Assembly (NCBI GenBank): GCA_038030265.1
Contig: CM075943.1
Span: 8,370,001-8,434,000, forward strand
Origin: Corythucha ciliata
Lineage: Eukaryota > Arthropoda > Insecta > Hemiptera > Tingidae
DNA: 64,000 nt
Direction: 5' to 3'
Shown here: piece after piece, positions 48,101 through 60,100 of the stretch
How positions within the stretch are numbered: the first letter of the stretch is position 1
Layout of the letters: each line of letters starts with the position of its first letter
Translations under genes and position numbers: made by a program
The notes under the pieces: generated by a model
Told to the model about the DNA's origin: nothing
Seen by the model: the letters and a program-made list of their open reading frames with translations, nothing else
Database searches by the model: none

Positions 48101-51100
48101 ATTTTCTGCGCAAAAAATCCGGCAGTTAAAAATACCGAAAAATATTTCTTTACACACACACAAAAGTGACCAACCTTGAAGCGCTTTGCTGGGTGTGACG
48201 ACGTTCTGGAAAATAGCTTGTCGCCACGATCGCGGTTGCTCTTGAACGTCACCGCCTTCGTCGATTCTCGAATCCATCGACGGTGTCCTAGGACTGTTGC
48301 CCAATTTCATGAAAATGGTCATCATTGAGCCCGGTGTCGACGGTTCCTCCGTTGAAGATCCGTCGATGGTTTCAGTGGAGGATGAATGGTTACGATTGAC
48401 ATCCTGAACCATGTCCTGTGGGATGGAGCCAAAAGGATTGGCGGGACGGGGGACTTTAGTAAACACTTTAGTAGGGTGCTGTAGGTCAGGGGTGGACAAC
48501 CCACGGCCCGCAGGCCGAGAAGTGGCCTGCTGAGCCTTACACAATGGCCCGCCCATGGCCTACAGTGGTAAATTATCATTTTTAATACTGAATTTTGGAG
48601 CCCCTCGGATTTTTTTTTGCAAATGGAAAACGCTATATACAATCGCTCCTCCTCGTTGGGGGCTAATCCCCCCCCCCCTATAAGGGCTCGCTTAATCCAA
48701 ACCAAAATTGAAAATAACGGTAATTTGGGGCGGAAATTGAGATAAATAGCTCATTCACGGCTGAAATTATTGAGAAAAATAACTGATTCACGGACAGAAG
48801 TGATAAAAAAGTGCTAAATCACGGATAAATAAGTTGAGAAAAATACGGGGCTAATTCGCGAGGTAAAACGTTACTTCACGACTAAAATTGAGAAACAGCT
48901 CTAAAATCGCGGATAAAGTGTATAAAACAGTAATTCGCGCCTAAAATTACTAAAACGTGAATTCTCGGCTTGTTCAGAACGCAAGTTCGTGGCTCAATCT
49001 GAAAAAACGCGAATTTGTGGCTAAAGGGAAACAACGCTAATTCGCGCGGAAAATCGCTCTTTAGCGGCTAAAATCACGTATTCACGGCTAAAGTGGAGAA
49101 TAAATTGTAAAAAAAAAAAAAGCGCTTAGAGGCTAGAAGTATGGAAACAACAATTTTCAGCTCCTGAAGGCAAGTTCGTGGCTCAAACTGCGAGAAAAAC
49201 GCTAAAATTAAGAAAAGTTGCTAATTCATGAATGAAATTGAGAAAAATCGCTGATTAGCGGCTGAAATAAATAAAATCACAAATTCACTGGAAAATTAAG
49301 ATAAATCGCTAATTCGTGGATAAAATGGTGATGACTCGCTAAAAGACCAAAAATCGTTAATCCGCGGCTACAATGGAGAAAAATTGCTAATTCATCGATA
49401 AAATTGGGAAGAAGCGCTGAAGTAAAGAAAACGTCAATTCACGGCTTCCAAGAATAACTTCGTGCCAGAAAGTGGAAAAAAAATTGCTAATCCGCCGCCA
49501 AATTTCAGAAAAAGCGTTTGGTAATTCGCGGCGAAAATTGGGGTAACTATTAATTTGTTGATGAAACGTAGAAAAATCCATAATTTGCGGCTAAAATCAA
49601 GAAAAATGTAATTCGGGGGTTCATTTTTGAGAAAATTTGCTAATTCACAGAAAATTGAGAAATCAGGAAAAACACGAATTCACGGCAAAATGTAGATAAA
49701 TCGCTAACTCAAGGCTAAAATGATGAAAAATCACTAAAATGACAAAACGAAATCACTAATTCACGGCTAAAACGGGAAGAAATCGGTAATTCGCCGATAA
49801 CATTTAGAAAAACCGCTGGCATGTGGAAAAATCGCTGAATAATGCCCTAATTTGCGGATAAAATTCAGATAAAGCGTTAATTCGCAGCGAAAATTGAGAA
49901 ACAAAACTCTCGTTGATGGCTCGCTAGGAGGCTAAAATTAGGTGAAACGTTAATTCACCGCTGAAGTCAAGAAAAATGGCTATTTTTTGGGTTTAAATTA
50001 AAATCATTTGCTATTTCACAGAAATAAATGGAGTAAATGGCAAGACGCGGTTTCCGGAAACAATTTCGTAGCTAAAATTAGAAAATATAGCGCTAATTGA
50101 CGGGTGAAATTGCTCGTTAGCGGCTCAAATCAGGCAAACACAAATTCATTGCAAGAAAAATCGCTAATTCACAGCTGAAATGGAGATAAATCGCGGCTAA
50201 AATGGAGACAAATCGATAATTCGCGGCTAAAATGGAGATAAATTGCTAATTCACCGATGAAATTGAGAAGAAGTGACGAAGTGTGGAAAAAAAAGGTAAT
50301 TCGCGGCTCCTGAAGGCAACTTCACGGAGGCGTTGGTGAAAGATTCGCCCGGAGTCGCCAAATGTCTAAGGACGGCATTACAATGAGCTGCCTCAAGGCA
50401 CATTTTTCGTGCAAATGGAAAACGCTATTATACTGCGATTAACTTATGTTGTTGATGTTATTGAACAGGCCCCAAGTGCGTTTTGTTCAGAGCGTCGCAG
50501 TCGCTGAAGTGCTCGATGGGTGGCCCGCCTGAGTTCTTACAACTATGTTTATGGCCCACGATCAAAAAAGGTTGGCCGATCCTGCTGTAGGTTATCCATG
50601 TTAGAAACCGGAAATTATCGACAAATTTCACCCTGCATTAATCCCAATTCGCAGTTCAACTACTCTCACGCTCTAAAACTAACTGTTTTGGTACAAAATG
50701 TGAATTGGTGGCATAAGTTCCAATAAACCGTGGGTGCTCCCTAATAGGACTAAATTGAATGGTAACAGACCTTGAGCGTTGCATTCATAGGAAGGCTCAT
50801 CGATTGGTTGAAGTCATTACTGCTGCCCTTCCTTTTGAGTAGTTGGTCAAAAGAATTCGTGAGGGATCGTTTCGCTTTCATAAATATCGTCCCACCTCCT
50901 AGATACTGCGAGAGAAACTCGTGTCTGAAAAAGGAGAAACGGAACGTCAAAAATGTCTCAACCCCTCCCCTCCCACCCAACTCTCATCCCTCCAACCAAT
51001 ATTGTCGAGTACTCGCCTATTTTCCGGTGTGTCGTGAACGTGTCGCGCTTGTTTACTCTCGCAGTGAGCCCTCAACAACATCATAACAAGCTGTATATAC

Positions 51101-54100
51101 TCTTTGGTGTTGCCCTGCGGTAGTTCAGCGCCCTGTAGTTTCGTATGAACGATGGCCTGCTCGTCAGCCGGCAGTGATTCCAGTCGTCGAGCCAACGCCT
51201 CTTCCATCCCCTTGTCGGAGAGTCCTTCGAGCTCCGAGCAGAGTTTATGGTACCACACCATTGGACACCTTTCGCACGAGACTACCGTCGATTTTTTGTC
51301 GGTGAGACTCGCTTGACTTATGGCTAAAAAATTTCAATTAAACAAAAAACAAAAACAAAACAAAAATGAAAAAACAAAAGTAAGGAAGAAAGACCAACCC
51401 CCTACGAGGTCTTCAGCCACCCCTGAGCACTGACAGTTGAATACGTAGGCGATATATGACGGTGGTTCCGTCACGTTTTCTTTACAAATAAAACCAAAAT
51501 GAGTAGGATTTTTCATTCCCTGAAAAACAAATACATGCGTGAAGAATGTTTCATGATATCGTGAGGGGGGTAGGTTGCTACCTGTTGTGAATTTGTTATG
51601 TCTTTCAAATATTTGTGGAGTAAAACTTGTTTTCTATCGGGGCTAATTAGTCTTAAATCAGTTCGCCCCACGTGAAAAACCATTGTTCTATTCAATTCCG
51701 GTTGTAGTCCATTACAATTATCTTTACACTGAAAACGGAGAGCGTGGTTTATATGGAAAGGAAATAAATTATTGAGGTCAGAAGGGAAGTTTGCCAGAAA
51801 CGATATTGAGACCGTTGTATCCGTTTTTAATCGGAGACTAAGGGCACCGCGTTACACGGGAGTTCCACTTACCAGCGTATCTTTCTTTACGAGTAAACTT
51901 CCTAGCGAACCAGATCGCCTGCGTGTCTTTTCAGCGCTGGAAAAAAAAACAACAAAAGGAAACAACAATAATATTTCAAATCAAGACAATAACAATAACA
52001 AATTCCACTTACGGAGGGTTATCACAGTCGGTTTCAGTTTCAACCGGTAGCACTTCAGTGGATCCATAGGCCTGCCGGCTGCCATTCAACAATTTATTTT
52101 CTTCCGCCTCCTGTAAAACAAAACAATGTTTAGCGCGAATTCGAGGGAATTTACCTCCCCCCTTCCCCAACCCCACCGCCACGACCATTACGGATGGCTC
52201 TCTTCCTTTTTTAATTTTTTCGAGATTTCTAAATTTTTCCAGAGCGTCATCAATGAAAGTGTCCGGAATTTTTGTGTGCGACACTTTAATTCGACCCACG
52301 TAAAGCACCTGTTTCGAGGACAAAAAAAAAAACAAACTTGGTAAATTATCTATTGAGAAAGGTCACACTAGGGGGCGATAGATTTGTATAAATTAAAATA
52401 GTCTCGTTTCAAGGTGAACAGGACTTAGTTTCTTGTCTAGATGTCAGAAAAAACAAAATTAAATAAATACAATTAACTTCAACTTTAGCGCAAATTGTTC
52501 CAATGTTTTGATGAGATTTCCCCCCCCCCCTCATACTTAGTCATGTTTCAAATGACGTTAAATAGTTACTAAATTGCCAGTTTTGGGCATTTTGGCAAGG
52601 TTGTTCTGTTTGAACCAGACTTCGGTTTCGAGTCCCTTAAGGCCACACGCTCTATCAATAAAAATGCAGCCGGTTCCCCCCAGAACGCACTTAACTAGCC
52701 GCCAGTGCACCTCAAGTGGCAAAAAAATTAGGCTTTTCGAGTATCCCAGGTCATCATTGACAAAGTAAAACATTTTTTTTAGCCCTGAAAAAGCATCAAA
52801 GAAAAGCACAAAAATGTAAGTAGAATTCTGCTAAAAGATAAAACCTCCCCGTTACTCTATTGACCACTATAAGTAATTGTGGTAACTGTTGCGCAATTGG
52901 CGAAGAAATGAGCACGATTTAATACCGGCGGTAGAACCCCCCTCCCCCGCTCTCATAATAGCAATCCAGCAGTTGAGAAAATTCCCAAAATGACAATGAG
53001 CAAGTAACACATTTTCCACAATCATGCTGTCGTGATAGTTTGAGTACCACAACTCATGAAAACACGATCCGTTCAAATAAAATCAGGCAGGGATTTTTAA
53101 AACTATTGGGTTGCGGGACCCATTTGAAATAGGCTAGATAGAAAGATGACGTAATAGCAGCATTCGCATCACCTTCACAACAGCTTCTCACAAATCAAAC
53201 AATAGGGCTTAAGAGAATGGGAAGGACAAGAAGGGGCAAGACATGATAACAGCAGTGATGCAGAGGGTTGGGAGGGGTCACAACCCCTTAACTACGTCAC
53301 GAGTCACATACCGGCCGCTTAAGGTAACAAAAAAAATTAGCAAGTTTTATTATTTCGATATAAATTGAAATCAATCATTTACGCACTAGTATTCAATTCC
53401 TGGTCATATTTAGTCATTTTCTTTCGAAAAAACATTTTTCCAGCTATTTTTATTTTTTACGTTACTTCCTCATTGTTCTACCAGGCTGCAGTTTACAATC
53501 CAACTTTTTCAATTTAAACAGTAGAGTCGATTGCAATATTTTCATGAGCAGCAAGGCTGTTGTGAGTAAAATAGACATCTTCCCTTCGGTCTAGTTTTTG
53601 AACAATTCTCCCTCCTCCTCCCCGCCATCAATAACTACACGGGAAACGGGGTGAGTTTATTCAACTCGCAAATCTTAGATAACTGCGTTTCTTTCTTTTT
53701 CTTTCACCAAGCATTGAATTCTTCCTGAAAGAAAGAAATAAAAGGACTTACTTCAAAAAAGTGTGAAGACGATGGAGAAATATCGGGACAAAGTGCCGTC
53801 GTTGTCCTGCTTTGCAATTTATTGCTTTGCTCTTTCATGGTTGCCATCATGTCTAGAATCTATAGGGAAACAGAAAATAAGAGGGAGGGCTATTAGAAAC
53901 TGCGGAATTCGACTATCCTCATCAAAATCTGTTTCAAGGAAAAAATGATCCCACCACCACCCTCCTGTTCAATTAATTTTCTGATTGACTACCCATTCGA
54001 GCGTTAAACGAAAACCAAAAAACGCCTCGACGGTTTCGATAAATTTGTAAAAGACGTCATCTTTGTTTCCCTTAAAGATGACAGTTGATAACGCGGTTAT

Positions 54101-57100
54101 TAAAAACGCCACGGCTTCTATTAAAATCGTCCGAGCTTCGACCTTGAAAATCTTAACTCGCACCACACGTTTAGGCACTGACCCAGATTTATAAATTTTT
54201 CCTTTTTTCTTCTTCTTCTTCTTCTTCTGTCTCTGGTAAACACTAACGGCCTAGGCGCGATTGTCCGGACAGGTAAGAGGCGAAGAAGGTGGGAGACAGT
54301 GACAACTTCTTCCTGCTCGCTTGACCTTTTCGTTTTGACCAATATCATAGGGGGGAACGGACGTTAATTTTTATATTCTGATGACCGTCAAATTTCGAGA
54401 GAGGGTGGCGAGCTGCGTATTAAAGACGGATTTTCTCATCGTGCTTCTTTTTTCTGCGATCGTGAGAAAACATAATTTATTTTTCTCATACATTTTTTCT
54501 CTCATGGCAGGGCAAAAAAATCAAGGCCAGCTCAATTACCTCATGTAAAATTCGCCAATATCACTGTAAGATTTTTTTCAACATTATTATTAAAAAAATT
54601 AACAACCTTGATTAGTCAACTTAAATCACTTAGTACCAAAAAAAAGTATTTCGTTCCCCTTTATTAGGTAATTTATGTCGCGTTTTTCTTAAAAAAAAAC
54701 AAAACAATAAAACAAGTTGGATGCCCACTGAATAATGAAAAGATCACGGACGCCCTTGAAGGATAAATTTGTACATAAATAAAACATTTTTCCAGAGCCC
54801 TTTCCCCCAAATCAACTTAAAAAAAAAAAAAAATACAGCGGGTAACAGAGGGTAACTTACGCCGAACAACTTAAAAGCCATTTCACGCGTTAAAACTATT
54901 CTAGCGCAATTACCCGGTTGGAAGAGAAAGATCGTAAACAAACTGATTGTTTTCTGGCTTTTTTTTTTATCTTATTCGATGGTGAAAATTTGAAATATCT
55001 TCAGGACATTGCTCATCGACTAGAATAGGGGGGGGGGGCTGTGTCACTAGCCAATAAGCCGATTTTTAGTGTGAAGGAGGAGCGAGGGAGACGCTCGCGA
55101 GCTTTAATCAAATTTAGAAGTTGCCCCCTAACAGACTAGGGCACTTGAGTGGCGCGTTTCATGTTTCCCCTTGAAGTCGTGCCACCCCCTGTGACTCTAT
55201 TGGTGGCCGGGTCTGTCAGGGCCCTAAAGGGGCCCATCGAGAAGGAGGAAGGGGGAAATGTTCCTCACGCTCTCTCTCTCCAAGTTATGTTTGAGGGAAA
55301 ATAAAAATCGCAGCGAAAAGGGGGGGAAATGAAAAATAAGATGAAGAAAATTGCAAGGAAGAGAGGCCCAGTTTCCGTTTGTGCCCATTATTGGGCTACT
55401 TGGTCCCGCCTCTCATCAATTGAGGCGAGTACGGAAGTGGTGGACCAATCTAGGGATCAGGTAGCCACTGGCACCCACCACACCTCATTGGGCGGTTTAA
55501 GCAAAAATAGCCGTTTGAAATTGGACGAAACTGCGTATTTTAGGGTTCCGCAATTTCCGATCAGCCAGCCCGTTCAGGCGCGTAGCCAGGATATCTTTGG
55601 GGGGGGGGGGGAGTCCGATGTAGGTCCGGTGCGGCGGCGGGGGGGGGTATTTCCACTCTATGCCTACTCTTTTCAGTTTTTAACTACATATTATTATTAT
55701 TATTATCATCATCATTATTGTGCGATATTATTCCAATGCGTGAGCGGAGAAATTGAAAATAAAAAGTCTCCTTCAGAACATGGGAAATAAATCTGAAATT
55801 TCGGGGGGGGGGGGGTCCGGACCCGGTGGACCCCCCCCCTGGCTACGCGCCTGAACCCGTTGAAGGGATTCTCCCCAAGAATCCGGCGTTCATGGCAGAT
55901 TTGGCTAGTTTTCAGTCCTTAAAACAGTCTTACTGGGTCAAGAGCTGCATGATAAACCTGGAAACAAACTTGAGGCCTTATTTTTGCCGTAAAATCTTGG
56001 TTTTCGGGTTCAAAACTGGTAATTTTTACGCTATGTGACCCAGAAATAGTTCTATTCAAGCCAAAATCCAGCCAAAGTACCTCATTTTTTATTCAAAAAC
56101 AAGGATATTATGCCATGAACAAGCCAGCAACTTTCAATACATTTCTAGTGCCCCCCCCTATCTAAATCTCCGAAATTACAACAATTGGTGAAACCGTTTA
56201 TTTTGCTGAAACGTGAGCTTGCCATCGTTTCTTACTTATGAAAGAGGAGGGTGGTGAGGGGTGGAATTTAAGAGGCCCCCTAACCATCACCCATCCGATA
56301 AATGTGGCGTTGAGCAAGGCTTGCGTGAACCCCTCGCCACACAACCGAGCAGTGCCTACAAATATAACATCATCCTGTGTGTGTGTGACTGATCCGAATT
56401 CCCGGAAGAAACTGAAAGAACACAGGCACGAAGCCAAAGGTCACAATTTGGTAAATCAATAAAGACTTTTTTTTCTGGTGTTATGAAAAGAAAAAAACAA
56501 CCCTTCCACACCGTTTAACGGCACGCTCTAGACAGCTCGGCCACGCGCTTCCGGGCGATTTAAAATTATAAACGTAAACATAGCTGTGAGAGGGGGAAGG
56601 GCTTGATCTTGATACACTGCCCATTTAAGCATATAATACAACGCTTAAAACATGTTGGGAAATTATTTTTATTTATTTTATTTTTTATTTTTACGTATAT
56701 GTATCTCGAAGGCGACCGTCTCTTGTCATTGAACCTTCAGTTTACCGGTTAAAAATGGGAGAGAATAAGTGGTGGCAAAATAAGAAAATAAGAGGGTTTT
56801 TCCACAGGCAAAGAACGATGATTCTATTTTTGAAACTCCTCCGCTTTACGGCTCTATAAAAAACAAATACAACTCCAGCTGAAGAAGCTTGCTATACTTC
56901 CGCAATTAACAATAAAGGCGGGGTTTTGCTCGAAACTTAACCTTGAGGGCAGCTTCTATTTTTTTTTTTTTTTTTTTTCGCGTCAAATGGAGAGATTAAA
57001 AAAAAGAAATTAGCTGTTTCCTGCACTGTATTTAATATTTAAAAATACTGCAATCGTAAAAATTGGCCATATCCGGTCAAGGAGAATCGGTTATGATTAA

Positions 57101-60100
57101 ACGTGACTTAGAGCAGAGAGAAAAATAAATTAAATTACCCCCGCTTTTTCGTCTTTTTTTACTGCTTCAAGTACGCTGTACAGCCTACTAACTAGCTGGT
57201 TAGTTTTGAGTATAATTTATCAAGGATTTTTCCTTCTTCCTATATGAGGTCTGCACATGAGTCCCCCTCCCCCCACTTTCCCAAGTCCACAGAACTTTCT
57301 ACTAACTACCCGATTATAATCAACGAGTCATGGGGTTAATTGAGGAAAATTTAGGGGCCCTCACGAGACAAAGGTTGAACTAAGCAGGTACACTAAAATT
57401 TGAATAACACGACAATTAACAATTTTTTGGGGGTGTCAACGAACGAAGCAACAATCGTTTCCAAGGAAGAAGGGTTGGGGCATCCTTGACCTTCCGGGGA
57501 AGTTTGTAAATAAATAGGTAGCTGAGAATTTTAAATAATTCTGATTTTTTCGAATTCTAAAGAACGTGAGACTTTTACGAGATTTAGCCACTATCAGGGA
57601 CATGGAAGATGGTCGTTAAATATTTTTAACCGCTTCGTCGATTAAATTCATCATTCAATAATTAACTTCAATTTAAGTCTTTTAATAAAAGAGTCGACCT
57701 CCTGCACGAGGAGTTCACGTGAAATTTATTTTCTGACGTCGTTAAAAAAAAAAAAAAAAAAAAATTGGCTCAAGATGCTACCAGAAATAGTCACGAGAAG
57801 GGGGAAGTGGCAACTGTCATCAAAGTAACGAATGGAATCGAAATAATATAGTTTGAAGCCAATGTTTGACTTATAATATACCCCCACCTCTCTATCAGTA
57901 TCTAGTTAACAATAAAAACACACTATAAGCCAGTTTTGTCTAAGCGCAAGCGTAAATATTACCTTTGTGTTCTTTCAGAGAAATAAAACGTCCTCCAGTG
58001 GGGCTCCAGAGAATTGGAGCATGCTAAAACGTGATGGTTCAAGGAGGGGTGGGGATATTTCTTTCAAATTCCGAAATTTCTGGAGATATTCACCTTAAGA
58101 GTTAAAACTTTCAACCAACGCGAAAAACGTATAATAATAAACTGAACGACCAGGTTCAAATGTTGGACACTGTCCAAAAAGTAGTTGAAACAAGACTTGA
58201 CTTCACGCGAACATGGGGGCTGCGCCACTCACTTCTCGCGCAAGCCGCTAAAACAAAATAAAAAATATCCCGGAAACGTTAAAAAGACAAGTCGACGAAC
58301 GGGAATATTAATTTTGAAAAAGCCCTTCCCCCCACGCATTCACCAAGGGGGTTGGGGACACTCAATCATGCGGATGGACTTGTACTACACAAACACAAAC
58401 ACAAAAAGAGAATAGAATGGACATTTTGGAGGTCATCAGCGAATCAAAGACACTGAATAGCAATGTTAAATGGGAACAATGAGGGGGATAAAAAAGAAAT
58501 CGACCCATTCATCGTTGTTGGTTCAAAATATTATGCGACTCTGTTCTAATAATAAAAGATTAGACGACAGATGAAAAAAAAGACAATTACAGCAGGCAGA
58601 AGGGCAGTATAAATCATAACACAGATACAGTGAAGATATGAGCTGGAAGTTTTTCCTTCTTCCGTTCACTGAAAAGTCAACAGGGCGTGTAGTATTTTTG
58701 TTTGGATTTTACCGGAAAATAAGTTTAACGGAGAGGAAAAACAGAGACAAAGCACCTGTAACTCTGTTCGTCCTATATGACCAGGCCGGTTCGGGCTCGA
58801 TTTTCGTTTTTGATGCCAACTTGACGCGAATCGGCTCACGAGACAATTCGTCTGTTTTAGTGGTCACTAGAAAGGGAATGACTGGCCAGGGATAAGGCGG
58901 AGAGGGTAGAAAACACGAGAGTCCAAGTTTTTTCGTACCAGGGATCAGGCTTGCTCTTCCGGTGGGTGACTACAGTCATCAGACTTTTTAAAGATCATCT
59001 AGAAGAGCACCAATCCCCACAGAAAGCAGTCCAGTGTTATTATTTTTTTTTTGCGTTCGATTGTGGTTTAAGGGGTTTGTTGTGGTCGAAGCCTTATTGT
59101 GGCCGGCGGTTCCGCCGTCTGGCTATAGCCACAAGTCAGAGAATCAGAGCTTGCCATTGAACGAGTCATGTTATGTTCACAGTCAGGACTAACGTGGTGG
59201 AACGAGAGTCAGTACGCCAGAATCCGAGCGAAAAACAGCACTCAAAACGGATTTTTGAGACCTAACAAACCCGAAATTTTGATAAATTTGCCACACCCTC
59301 TCCCATTTTCTTACAAAAAGACTCGTATGTCTCTTTAAATAGATCACAAGAGTTCAAGTCAAGCAAAAGGACCCACAGGGTGAGGGGGCATCGCGGAGAG
59401 CTTGAATTACAATTCATTTTTTCTCATTTGTGTATTTCTTCATGCTCATTCAATGCCACTATTGACGTTGGTGAAAATAATGTGTTTATTTATTTTACTA
59501 TACAGCAAAATAAATTAAACAAAAAAAAATTTTCCATAATTCAATTTAAAATGGCCACGGCCTCATGAATAAAGCGAATTTTATGGGTACAACATGACGA
59601 ATATTTATAGGAAGGACCTCAGCTGTGAGGTCCAAATTATACATCGTTTTTAGCGTACTCTTCGCTAGAAAGTAACTCGTCAAAACAACTTTAATTGACT
59701 CTTATAATTAGTTTTTCAGGAGGAAAAAACAATAAACAAAAATTGGAAGGAAAAAAACCTCCAAGTAACAAGTGACGGTCAAATTCAAGGGACGTGTGGT
59801 ATGACTACCCTCCCTGAACGCTCAGTACTCACGTCCCTACACACTCTAAAAAGGCTCGTGGGTGGGAAAAATACGGGGTTAAAACACTACGTGAGCAATT
59901 CCTATTGCAAATTTCTCGTTCCTCTGTTAAAGGGTAGGTCAGTTCGTTTGACACGAACCGACCACATCCCGCCACTATTACACGAAGCCAAGCGTTTGAC
60001 TATGGACGCTGTATCGATGGCCAAACTGGAGCTAAATTTAATTTTATTTAGGACCAAAACGGCTCAGAAACAAAAAGTCGACCTTTTTCATCGAAAAGAG

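Noticed and set aside
52558..52809. 83-codon frame just upstream of the PTB2 exon, considered as coding
   Set aside because: Not in phase with the RabGAP exons and not similar to it; the short likeness to the MPKP exon (TTGCCAAAATGCC) is probably chance.
53969..54178. 69-codon minus-strand frame ([17 protein letters not shown]) in a TBC1D intron
   Set aside because: Hydrophobic and tempting, but it has no splice borders that fit and no PTB similarity.
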